Assembly: GCA_033961575.1 (NCBI GenBank)
Contig: CM066736.1
Span: 84,034,852 to 84,098,851, forward strand
Source of the DNA: Aselliscus stoliczkanus
Lineage: Eukaryota > Chordata > Mammalia > Chiroptera > Hipposideridae
DNA length: 64,000 bases
Direction of reading: 5' to 3'
Under the pieces are notes generated by a model. It saw only the letters and a list, made by a program, of their open reading frames with translations, was not told the origin of the DNA and made no database searches. Below are positions 1 to 11,041 of the stretch, piece after piece; positions within the stretch are counted from its first letter, which is position 1, and the number at the start of each line of letters is the position of its first letter. The position numbers and the translations under genes were made by a program.

Positions 1-412
1 AATTGTGCAATGGCCATACTCACAAAGCTAGGGGGAATAGTTAATGAATGTCGGCAGAGATTATAAACCATCTACTGTTATATTTAGTTAAGGACATCTT
101 GTACAATTCATTCTAACAGCAAGCACTGCAATTTTGATATGGCTTCCATTTCTCAAAACTTTGCTCATATGAACAAACATAAGTGGTTTTCACAGCCTGG
201 TCTTGTCCCCTCCCTTCCTTAAGCGTACTTCATACATACTTTGTATCCAGGATCCCAGTTTGCCCACTAACTGCTTCACGTTCAAATTCAGCCAACATTT
301 ATTTAGATGACATTAGGAACTTGCACACATTTTACCCATTATCCCCATTAGAATATCAGAGAGTCAAGGTCATTGGCATCCAAGGATGCTCACCCAGCTA
401 CCCCATCTCTTA

Positions 413-525
413 TTTTATTTTTTTATTTTTTTGAGGGCAGTGTCACTGGCCCTCATATGTGGGGCAGAACTGGGGCCGCTGGCTTCCCAAGCCAGCGCTT
501 AACCACTACGCCACTCGGCCTGCCC
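413..525 (-). mobile_element. tRNA-derived SINE, head-only type
   Basis: T-rich run, then TGAGGGCAGTGTCACTGGCC and the complement of a tRNA-like head with A and B boxes. A CCCATCTCTTA duplication lies on both sides. Confidence 0.85.
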
Positions 526-825
526 CCCATCTCTTAACGCCACTCTATTTTCCCAGACTTCTTTTGAGTCTCATTGCAGCGATCAAGATGGGGATTTTGC
601 CAAAGAGGAAAGGGAAGCTTAGCCCCTCAAGCCTGTTTTCCTCCCCACGGTGCCCCTTACACCCTGTGTTCCAGCTGTCCTAACAACTTCAGATTCGTGT
701 GCCCTGCCATTTTCTAACTGCTTCCTTTCATTCACTCCGCTTCCTCTCTGCTGATTTTTCTACCCTGTCATAATTATTTGTACTTCAAGATTCAGTGTAT
801 CTGCTACTATATCTATGAATATAAA

Positions 826-1018
826 GGTAGTACAGTGTAGCAATTAATAGGGACTCAGGAGTCAAATGGCCTGGTTTTAAATCCTGCCTCCATGATTTTT
901 TTTATCTGTAGCCATGTTACTTAACCATTTTTTGCCTCACTGCCCTCTTACCTAAAATGATCACAAATATTTAGAACCCTGCCTGACACATTAATTGTTA
1001 AATAAATATCATTTGTTG
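826..1018 (+). repeat. MIR element
   Basis: MIR-like order: TTAATAGGGACTCAGGAGTC head, a TTACTTAACC core and a AAATAAATATC end. Old and diverged. Confidence 0.6.
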
Positions 1019-1588
1019 CTTTTATGAATCTCCCTCTACCTTCTCTCCCCTTCCCCCAGAATTGAGTATCTGCACCCAGTACTCCCATGCCAAGGGTCTA
1101 CTTGTACCATTCATGGTTTGTAATAGTTGATGGTTTATCTGTCTTCCCCAGGAGACTAACAGTTTGAGAGCAGAGACCACACTTGTTTTGATAGCCCCAA
1201 TTTTTGGCACAGTTAGATAAAGCACACTACACAGGCCACGATTAAAATCCAAATGTTTACTAGTACCAGCGTTAACATAAGGGGCCCAGTATAGTTTTTT
1301 GCATCTTTGCCAACTGGAGTGCAAGCCAAAAAACATTAGAAGATGAACTTGGATACATCTGAACAGGCCAAATTTAATTATGCTTTGTAGGTGATAACTG
1401 TGAATGTAATATGTCAGAACTGGAAAAGCTCCCCTGGTCCAGATTCCAGAATTCTGCAGAGTCCTGGAGGTTCTCAAAAGTTGCCTTAGAGGCTCTGGGC
1501 CCTGTCCCATCTTCCACCAAAGCAAATATGCTTTGATCTATTTCATACATTAGGTTTCATACAAGTTTTTGTTTAAAGCAATTCAGCT

Positions 1589-2023
1589 TTTTTTTTTAAA
1601 AGATTTTCTTGGGGAATTGGGGGAGGAGAACAGCGGTTGGGGAATTGGGTAAGGGGAACAGACAAGTTGCTGTCTGTTTTTTACTCTTCAGTCTAGTTGT
1701 GGAGGATGTTGCTTCACTGGCCCATGTTGGTATGGTCATTGCGCTCTTCCTGGATGAGGCAGATCCGTCGCCAGCCTCTGGATGGTCGCTCACCGCGACT
1801 ATTGGCAGCTCATGCTGGCTGCCGTCCACTCACTGTAGCCCATGGCAGCCCACTGCAGCAGGGGCTGCAGCCCACGTCGCCGGGGCTCGCAGAGCCCAGC
1901 TCCAAGTGGAGCTGTTGTTAGCTGTAGAGGGCAGTGTCACTGGCCCTCATATGTGGAATCCGAACGGGGGCTGCTGTCTTCCCAAACCAACGCTTAACCA
2001 CCGTGCCACTCGGCCCGGCCCCT
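1589..2023 (-). mobile_element. tRNA-derived SINE, full length
   Basis: Antisense copy: poly(T), AAAGATTTTCTTGGGGAATT, body, and tRNA-like head complement ending CGGCCCGGCCCC. Duplication AATTCAGCT at 1580-1588 and 2024-2032. Confidence 0.9.
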
Positions 2024-2032
2024 AATTCAGCT

Positions 2033-2780
2033 CTTTATATTGCCGGAAGTGAAATGGCTTCAGCGACAGAGGAATAGCTTGTTGGTGCCAACACAGACTA
2101 GAACCCAGAGTGCTGCGTAGAGCCCAGGACTCAAGCATTAGAGTTTGTATTCATGTATTTAAACTTCGCAGAGATGTGGGTGGTTTTCAACAACAAATTC
2201 CTAGGTTTCAGCTATTACTAAATGTTTCAAAATGTTTTGAAATCTAGAATTAAGCAAAGTTAACAAGCTAAGGTTACTATCAAAATTTAAACAAATAAGA
2301 TACATATATACTCACTTTTTTTTAACATGCTGTTCAATTTATATACGGTGTATCAAAATTTCACAAGATAAAAGAGGGAAGGAATTGGTATCCTTGGTCA
2401 CTGTCTTTCCCTAGGTAGAGAGGGAGTCAGATCTGCGAGGGAACTACGAGGAAGATGGTCCACCCGACTGGTTTAGTTTTTCCTCGTTAATGACATCCAC
2501 CTGGAAACTTGGTGAAGGAAGCATTTCAGTATCAGAATTGCTCCCTATGTATAGTCCATGCAGCTTCGGTTTTCAGTTGGTGGGAGGAAAAAAACATGAC
2601 CTTTGAAAACGATGTACTCTTCAGTACTTTGATAAAATTATATTTCCACCATGACTGTGATAAAAAAAAAAGAAATCTTTTGACCCATCTATCCCCTTTT
2701 TGGTGCTCCAAAGAAACATGCTGCTGTGCTAATGGCAGCTGAGATTAGAATGATTTCATAAACCTCAAAAACTTGAATCA
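2033..2780. other. Intergenic stretch, no gene recognised
   Basis: Between two SINEs. AT-rich sequence with short homopolymers. Open frames are short and match nothing I recognise. Confidence 0.6.
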
Positions 2781-3222
2781 GGGCCGGCAGAGTGGTGCAT
2801 TGGTTAAGAGCTGGTTTGGGGATGCCAGTGGCTCCAGTTCGGATCCCACATATGAGGGCCAGTGACACTGCCCTCCACAGCTAACAACAGTTCCACCTGG
2901 AGCTGGGCTGTGCGAGCCCCGGCGACGGTGTAGGCTGCAGCCCCTGCTGCAGTGGGCTGCCATAGGCTACAGTGGTGGCCGGCAGCCAGCGTGAGCGGCC
3001 GGTAGCCACCGTGAGCTGCCAATAGCCGTGGTGAGCGACCATTCAGAGGCAGCGACCGATCTGCCTCATCTGGGAAGAGCGCAATGACCATACCAACATG
3101 GGCCAGTGAAGCAATGTCCTCCACAACTAGACTGAAGAACAAAAGGGCAGCAACTTGTCTGTTCCCCTTCCCTGGTTCCCCAATGCTGTTCCCTTCCCCC
3201 AATTCCCCAATTTAAAAAAAAG
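2781..3222 (+). mobile_element. tRNA-derived SINE, full length
   Basis: Sense copy from GGGCCGGCAGAGTGGTGCAT through the body to TTCCCCAATTTAAAAAAAA. Confidence 0.85.
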
Positions 3223-3279
3223 AAGTTGAAATTTTAATTTAGCAAAAAAAAAAAAAAATATATTATTGCATAAAATATA

Positions 3280-3660
3280 TAATAAATCCAAAAGGGTGTA
3301 AAATGCATGTCAGGTTAAAAATAATAAAATGTACATCCATGTACACACCACACAGCTTAAATACAGAATGTTATTAATACTTTAGATGCCTTCTGTATGC
3401 CCCTCCTCTCCCAGAAGTAACTATCCTGAACACCTGGGTTAATCCTTCTCTTGCTTCTCTTTATAGTTATACCACTAACATATGTATCTCTAAACAATAT
3501 ATTTTTTGCCTAAATTGAGCTTTATATAAATAGAATCATATATCCTCCTGTAACTTGTCTCTTTTTCTTTTATTGTTTATGGTCTTTTTAAACATGAATC
3601 TCTTTTTTGAGATTCATCATACTGATGTATGGATATTCCTTTGTATGAAAACACAATTTA
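3280..3660 (-). repeat. L1 3' fragment
   Basis: Sequence such as TAACTATCCTGAACACCTGG and AATAGAATCATATATCCTCC is like antisense old L1 3' regions. Boundaries are approximate. Confidence 0.5.
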
Positions 3661-3675
3661 TTTTCTAGTCTGTCC

Positions 3676-3790
3676 TTTTTTTTTTTTTTTTTTTTGAGGG
3701 CAGTTTCACAGGCCCTCACATGTGGGATCCGAACCGGGGCCACTGGCCTCCCAAACCACCACCCAACCACCGCACCACTTGGCCGGCCCC
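3676..3790 (-). mobile_element. tRNA-derived SINE, head-only type
   Basis: Poly(T), TGAGGGCAGTTTCACAGGCC, then complement of the tRNA-like head ending GGCCGGCCCC. Confidence 0.85.
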
Positions 3791-3949
3791 TCTGTTCTGT
3801 TCTGAACGCATATTTAGGATGTTTCAAGTTTTGAGGTACTATTATACAAATGGCTATTACTCTTGTGAATACTCTCATACATTTCTTGGTCCTGGTACAC
3901 ATATGCAAAAGTTTCTCTGAGCCCTAGATTCTAGAGTAGAGACTTAGGT

Positions 3950-4420
3950 AAGAGAAAAAGAAATTGAAAACAACCTAAATATCCATCAAAAAGGTAATGG
4001 ATGAATAAAATGTGACAAATTTATATGGCGGAATATTACACTGTAGGCAAGAGGACTGCACCTGATTTTTCTGTATTATCATGGATAGATCTCAAAAACA
4101 TTATATGGAAAGATAAAAGTGAGAGAAAACCAGGAACAATGAATCATACTATTTGGGTAAAAAGAATGTAAAAGCACACATAACAAATATATGTAAAAAT
4201 ATAAAAAGTGGACTGGAAGTATACACACTAAATTCATGATAGTGGTTATCTCTGGGGAAGAAGGGAAAGGGGATGATTGCTTTATTTATAGTGTTTTATT
4301 TCCTTTTTTTAAAGGTTAAAAATAAATATGACAAAAGATAAACAGATGTTAATTCTGGGTGGTAGAATATGGGTATTTGTTATATTGTGCTTTGTATTTT
4401 TTTTGGTGTCAAGTTTCTTA
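3950..4420 (+). repeat. L1 3' fragment
   Basis: AACCTAAATATCCATCAAAA, ATAGATCTCAAAAACATTAT and GTGGTTATCTCTGGGGAAG are typical of sense-strand old L1 3' regions. Confidence 0.65.
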
Positions 4421-5479
4421 AAAACAAAAAAGTCAGATTGAACCCAGAAGACGGGGAGAAGGATGTGTAAACATTTAAATATTTAAGTGTTTGCCTAATA
4501 ATAGTTTATCTAGTATTCAAAATTTACATAATCACACTGTGGAAAATTTTTTTTGTGGTTTTCATTCTCTTGATATAACTTTAAAAGAAACACTGTGGTT
4601 AAAAGAAATTTTGTGCAAGAAAGCTTTTCCATGTGACAGATTCCCAGACACATAATTACTGGGTCAAGGAGTGTGAACATTTGAAGCATTTGCTGTCTTG
4701 CAGGAAACTCTTCCAATATACATTCCTTTGGAAAATCCTAACTTGAAATATTGCAGATCTAGGAGTGCTTTTCATAGGCATAAAAGTTCTGTCCTTTATT
4801 TAATCACTCTTAACTAGTATTTAATTCTTCCACTTTGGATATCCATACCTTTGATGCATATAACTTTGCATTAATTTCTGATTTAATCAGTATCTATCTA
4901 GATAAAATGTTGATCCTATTAATGAATGGACACCAAAAGAAGATATTTTTGCTCAATACCAGGAAGGGCTTTCTACAGAGAGAACTATTCGAAAATAGAC
5001 GCTCCACAGTATTGAAGTAGGTGAGCAGAGACTGGACAATTACTTGGCAGAATGTTACAGATTCCCTTTTTATTTCATTCCTCGAGCCATTAAGAAACAC
5101 CTCTTCCCTCAGCCACTTGCAAGAACCTGAAGACACAGAGGTGAATAACTTTAGAGTGCTGCTGCCCAGGTTGAATTTCGGGCGAGTTTATTAGCTAAAT
5201 GTTACAGTCCTGGGGTTCTCTGAATTCTTCGTTGCTAGCTGGACCTTAATTTTAGGTTTTGGAGGGTATGCCGGTGCGAATGAACGACTGGAGACCCAGA
5301 AAATGAAAACAGCTTTTATGAGATTTCAATTAATTAGGTTTCCTAAAACTATCCATCAAGCTCCCTTTGTGGGGATTGGATGCAAAGATAACTTCTTGCT
5401 CACGGGACATTTCAGGAACAGGAGAGAAAGAAAGACAATTCCAGGTGGGGAAAATTGGACGAAAAAAGAAAAGCAGGGT
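4421..5479. other. Intergenic stretch before NDUFC2
   Basis: No gene recognised. AT-rich, with only short unmatched open frames; sequence becomes GC-rich from about 5480. Confidence 0.6.
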
Positions 5480-5600
5480 CTCCTCGTCTTCTCCCTATTC
5501 GGCTAGTTTCCTGTACTCCTGGACTGGGTGGTGCCAGGGCCCCGCGACTCCGCAGGCGGAATCCGCTCCCGCCGGCGAGCACCCAGGGCGGGTCGCTTAG

Positions 5601-5796
5601 CAACCCGGAACTTCCAGCGCGGGTCCGGACAGCAGGGCCCAACCCGGAACCTCCAACGCGGGTCCGGGCAGCAGGGCCCAACCCGGAACCTCCAACGCGG
5701 GTCCGTGCAGCAGGGCGCAACCCGGAACCTCCAGCGTGGTTCCGTGCAGCAGGGCGCAACCCGGAACCTCTAGCGCGGGCCCGCGCAGCAGGGCGC
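5601..5796 (+). repeat. 39-bp minisatellite, 5 copies, in the NDUFC2 promoter
   Basis: Units start at 5601, 5640, 5679, 5718 and 5757, exactly 39 bases apart. Each begins CAACCCGGAAC and ends near GCAGCAGGGC. Copies differ by a few substitutions, most in the first, fourth and fifth. Because 39 is a multiple of three, the repeats stay open in several frames and produce long spurious open frames. Confidence 0.93.
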
Positions 5797-5903
5797 CCGG
5801 GGAAGCATTTGCGCGCTGCGCAGCCCTGCGCCGTGCCCTTCAGCCCGGCGCTCGGAGGAGAACGCGCACGACTTGCGCCTCGGCAGTGGCCCTGGTCGTT
5901 TTC

Positions 5904-5939
5904 ATGGTTATTGGCGGTCTGAGGCTAGGCCTCAAATAG
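5904..5939 (+). other. Upstream ORF in the NDUFC2 5' leader (11 codons)
   Basis: ATGG at 5904-5907 opens an 11-codon frame ending at TAG 5937-5939, 13 bases before the first NDUFC2 ATG. It matters only if transcription starts upstream of 5904, which is not shown by the sequence. Spacing and a +4 G make it a candidate for modest translational control. Confidence 0.45.
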
Positions 5940-5952
5940 GAACGGCACCATC

Positions 5953-6121
5953 ATGATGAGCGGACGGCCGGGCCGAATGCCCTTACAGTTCCTGCCGGAG
6001 GAGGCCCGAAGCTTGCCCCCGCCCAAGCTGACCGACCCAAGGCTCGCCTACCTCGGCTTCTTGGGCTACTGCTCCGGCCTGCTTGATAACGCGATCCGGC
6101 GGCGGCCGGTGATCACGGCGG
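5953..6121 (+). CDS. NDUFC2: NDUFC2 coding exon 1
   Basis: Encodes the matrix-side N terminus and the first hydrophobic segment, ending in the RRRPVITAG region. The exon ends after the first base of a Gly codon, followed by the donor GTGAGG. Both candidate ATGs have A at -3, so context does not decide the start. Alignment to human NDUFC2 favours the second (5956). Confidence 0.95.
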
Positions 6122-9100
6122 GTGAGGGCTGCGCGGGCGGGATCGGCTGGGGTGGGGGTCACCGGGCTGCGGCCGGTCCCCCCGTAGGGCGCCCGAGGTG
6201 TGCTCCCCCGGGAGGCCCCGCCTCACCTCCCTGGGGCATCGGCGCCCTTGGAGTTGGAATATCGCGCGGCCAGAGTGTTCTCTGACACTGACGGAAACAG
6301 GTGCAGTGACACCCACTGCCCCGCAGTGAGTCTCCGAGGGGCCTGGGAATGCACTGCCGGCTACCCTCTCAGTTCACGTTGTGAGGGTAAAAACGAGCGT
6401 TCCCTCCCTGCCGTGCACTACTGACACTATATACATTGCAGCATTTGATCCTCCATGCCTTAGGGGGGGCCGGCCGAGTGGCGCGGTGGTTAAGCGCTGG
6501 CTTGGGAGGCCAGCGGCCCCGGTTCAGGTCCCGCATGTGAGGGCCAGTGACACTGCCCTAAAAAAAACAAAAAAAACCACACACAATGAACTCTATAACA
6601 ACACTTAAAAAAAAAAAAAACACCTTATGGGGAAGTGTTATCCGCAAATGGAACAAGAGCCGTAGAGAGATGAAAACAGCTTGCCCAAGGTCGTATGGCT
6701 AGTAAGTAGCAGAGCCTGTTGTTTTTAGAACTCAGTCTGTCTTCGAAACCAGCTCTTTCTCAACCTTAATGTGCATACTACTCATAAACTGGGATCTTGT
6801 TGAAAATGCATATCTGATTCATTAGGTCTGGGGAAAGGTTTGGTGTTAACAAAATACCAGCTACAACTAACTGATGCTGCTGGTTTGGGGACCCCACTTT
6901 GAGTGGGAGGCTCTAAACCACGGGGCTGTATTTTCTAATAGAGTGTGCGAAGCATTCTGTCAGAGCTGATAATTTGCTGACACAGAAGCTGCGCTAAGGG
7001 CTGTGGACCTCCAAAGAGAAAAGTGGAGGGTAGCTTGAAGATGTATTTGAACTTAATCTGATCAGGCCGATACTAGGAGAGGGCCTTTCCAGCTCATGGG
7101 GCTAGTGGAAATAAACGAAGGCTTCTGAATGGAGGCCAGTTTGATGATTGAATGTGCAGGGTAGGGCAGTAAGGCTCCACAGAATATTAGGTAGATCATT
7201 GCAATGTATTCCCTTAGCTAGACAGGAACCTTTTCAGCTTTTGGTTGCTGCAGGCAAGGCAGAGATGCAATGATCAGACCTGTGTTTTAAATGGCCAGTT
7301 TTGTCAACAGTGCAAAGCACTGGTAGGAGCTGAGGACCCCAGTTAGGAAGAAAACTAATACAACCGTTCAGGCAACCAGGAATCACTTGACTTGTGCCTC
7401 TGATGCCTTCTTCCAGCTGTATGTCATGCCTGGAGGTCAGCTCCCAGCTCACCAAATCTCAGCATTTCCGGCTCTACCAGTATTGAAATCCCATCTCCCT
7501 TGGAAATGACCCTGCTCCACAGAAAGGAGTGATCTTTGACCATTTCTCCCTTTTTATTACCACTCCACATTTGCCCAATCCTGTCTCTTGGGGTAATGGA
7601 AAGAGCTCCACTTTGGAACTCAATCGTCTTGCTCCACGTCTCCCCAACTGTGTCACCTTGGGCAAGTTACTTGGTCAGGCAGTTCAGAGCCAAAGTTTCC
7701 GAATCTAAAAATGAGAATAATTGATCTTTGCATATTTGTTGTGAGGACTGAGATTTTAGAAGTAAAATGCCTGGCACACAAAAGGTACTGGATAAGGTTC
7801 CCTTTCCTTAATTCTGGCAAACAGTTTACTATATATTTATTTGTTCAACATTTGCAGAGCTCTTTTTTGGGGCCAGGCAGAAAAGGGGCATCCCTGACCT
7901 TGAGGAGTTCCTAGTTGAGTCAGGAAGACACACAAATAGTCCATTATGGGTCTAGGTGTGACAGACATGTGTTTGGATGGAAGTGGACGAGCAGAGAGCG
8001 CCTGGGGAGCACTAAGGAGGTACATATCAGAGGGAGGCTGTTCTAGAGGAAGTAAAGTTTAGCTGAAATGTGAAGTAAATACCACTTAATCTTGCCCCTT
8101 GTCAACGTTTTATGTCTTTTCTGGGCGACAGAAAAGCATAGCAGTTAAGAGCACATGCTTTGGGGTTTGACACCACCTCCACCCGACTAGCCGTTTGACT
8201 CTGGGGAAGTTATCTCTGTGAGCTTTAGTTTGCCCATCTATGAAAAAGGGAGAATATCTACCTCTTCGTGCAGCTGTGAGAACTAGATGAGATGATGTAT
8301 ATAAAGCACTTAGTGAAGGGCTAGGGGTCAGAGTTCCTGGGTTCCCTGAGTTTTCCTAAGTTGCTTTGGAAAATTTAGGTCTTGAGGACTTTATTGAAGT
8401 GGTAGCATTTATTGAATGAATGCATGTGGTGTTTGTCTATCTCTATGTCTGGTATATAGTGGTGCTTAGTAAGTATTTATTGAATATATAAGCATATGTA
8501 AGTTACAAGGAAGCATAAAACATGGCCTCAACCCTCGAAAGATTTACAAACCAGATGAGCATATCCATTAAAAAGACAAATTGTGGAAAAAGTTTATGCA
8601 CGTAGTGTAATGGGTGTGACAGAGTCAAAGGAGTAGGGAAGGAGAGCAATGAGGATTTTCAAACTATGGCCCTGGAGAGCACCTGGCATTCTGTAGGTAG
8701 TATTGGAATATTCTATCAATGAAATCAAACTGTGCAGATCTTTTTCAAGTTAGCAGAAAATATTAAATAGAATTTTTTCTTAATCTTTTTTCCTGTTGCT
8801 TGCTGTTAAACCTTTGTTGCTGGTTACCACTTACCTGCCCTAAATTTAGTTCATTGTTATCTCAGTGTCTACAAAATTAAGTATTTATTGATTTCTAGTT
8901 TAACTTATCAGTAACATACAGTGTTCTGCAAAGAGCACCATGGTTTCCAAGTTTAGATTCACTATGTAAAGGAAAGAAGGGGAAAGTGATTGTGGAGGGC
9001 TTGTTTATGTGTGAGAAGGGGACTACCGCTGAGAGAGAGGAGAGGTTAGGGAAATGGGGACTTGGGAGGAGGCCAAGCCAAGCCTCTAGGGCTGGGACAC

Positions 9101-11002
9101 TGACATCTGAAACACGTATGGAGTCTTTCTGTGAGGGAAATGGGTAAGCACGGAAAGCCTGGGTTTTTGTACTCTGGTGGCACACGGCACAACCCAGCAC
9201 ACTTTGGTTTGCAGTGAGGCAAGTGGCCCATTAGGGGAAGCAGTGGCTGTTTGGGGTAAGAGAGCCTGCAAAAGAGCTAAGGCCTTATCCAGTCCCAGAT
9301 CATAGTAATATTTTACATTTTTGTTTTATACATTTTTCCAGAATACTTTTATACATATTATACATATATTCTTTTGGTTTATATACTACTACTGTGAGAA
9401 AGATAGGATAGATATTATCTTTGTTTTAGAGATGGTAAATTACTTGCTCAGGGTCATTCATCACGTAAATATTTATTAAGTGCTCTATCTATGTGCTGAT
9501 ATACAAAGATGTTTCAAACATTGGCTTTGCCTGGGTAGTACAGACAGGAATAATTACTATAGCAATTTATGTATTAATAGAGATGAGTTCACCCTTTTAA
9601 CTCCAGGAAAGTTCAGGGAAGACTTCTTAGCAGAAGTGATGTCTGATTTGAGTCTTGAAAGATCAGGAATAACCAGTGCATGGTATGTAGAAGTATGAAG
9701 GATACTAGTTGGTATGAGAAATTAAAAGTAGTTCGATACACTCTGAGGTACAGCAGTTCGATGCCCAGCCCGAGCTGAGCTGCCGCTGAGCTGCCAAGAG
9801 GTGGCAGGATGGCTCAGCTAAAAAAAAAAAAAAAAGTAGTTGTATACAGCCAGAGCACAGTATGCCTATCAGGGAGTGTCAGAAGATGAAGGCGGGCGAG
9901 TCAACTCCTGCAGGAGGTCACATGCAGGAGTTGGGCTCCTGTTGAGCATAGTGGAAGGAGAAGGGATCTACGTGCTAGGTTTGTATTTTAGTAAAAATTC
10001 CTCTAGTGACAGGATAAAAGCTAGGATCACTGTGGAGTAGAAAATGAGATGAAAGGGAGACTGGTTAGTGCAAATGAGAGGTAAGTTCCCTGAAGTGAGG
10101 CGAGGAAATATGTACAAGGTAAAATTGACAGCACTCAGTGACTGGATGTGGGGAAAGAGAGGAGGGGGGAAAAAGGGATGATTACTGTAATTATTATCCA
10201 AGACTTGGATTCCTGGGTAAATGGTCTGATTCTCAGAATTAGGAGAAAGAGGTGTGAATAGGAAGGAAATGAGTTCATTTGGGGTATTGAAATTAACATA
10301 TCTGTCAAACATTTGATGTATCTGTTATTTGATGTGGGTGCCTGAGTTGGACATACTTATGGGTTACCACCACATGCATAGTAGATAAAATTAAAGAAAT
10401 AAATGAGTTCTCCAAAGGACTGTGTGTGGGATAAGAAGTGAAGAGCTAGGAATAGAATTCTGGGCTTGAGATAGAAAATTAAACCTGTAGTTAGCCTTTT
10501 GCAAAAAAATGTTTCCGTATGTAAGGTTCATACCTTTGGATCTCCCCTTCAGCCCTTATATTTTGGCTTTCTCTAGATATGTGATTTGATCCTCTCCAGT
10601 CTCATTATAATAGGATGATTGTTTTAATAGAATGATTTTTAAATATAGTTTTTGAATAGGTAATGCATGCAAATGGGACAAAATTTCAAAGGGATAAGAG
10701 AATTAAGATATACTGGGGTACAAAAAGTATATATATACATGACTTGTATTCATCTTTTGTTATTGGTATATATATTATTACAATTTTAATACAGTTTTAT
10801 CCTTTCTTAAAATGTGTATATGTTTTTTTGGCACCCTCTATTTATAATATAGCTTGCTCTTTTAGTAACCACTAAATATGCAAATATAAATCCACATATG
10901 GAGACAAACCAAATTGTTTTTAGACCATATGTAAAAGACTTAACCTATGTTCATCACAACCTGAACAGGGGCTAGAATACAAGTCAGTTTACATCTTTTT
11001 TT

Positions 11003-11041
<39 letters not shown>

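Larger units (their letters stand above)
5480..5952 (+). promoter_or_regulatory. NDUFC2 CpG-island promoter and 5' UTR
   Basis: GC- and CpG-rich stretch directly before the NDUFC2 start codon, without a TATA box, as usual for housekeeping respiratory genes. It contains five 39-bp tandem units, each with a CCGGAAC core (ETS/GABP-like, though the flanks are not ideal). Between the repeats and the ATG is TGCGCGCTGCGCAG (about 5810-5823), close to an NRF-1 site. GABP (NRF-2) and NRF-1 are established regulators of nuclear respiratory genes; their use here is inference. The island continues into exon 1 and the start of intron 1. Confidence 0.7.

Noticed and set aside
5601..5796. Regular repeats that could suggest a CRISPR array
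   Set aside because: Units are directly adjacent without unique spacers, in a mammalian promoter. It is a minisatellite.
5455..5922. Open frame of 155 codons with proline/arginine repeats before NDUFC2
   Set aside because: It exists because the 39-bp repeat unit is a multiple of three in GC-rich DNA. No family match, and it lies in the promoter.
6467..6540. Possible tRNA genes with A and B boxes
   Set aside because: They are heads of SINEs with poly(A) tails and target duplications; the cloverleaf is not kept.
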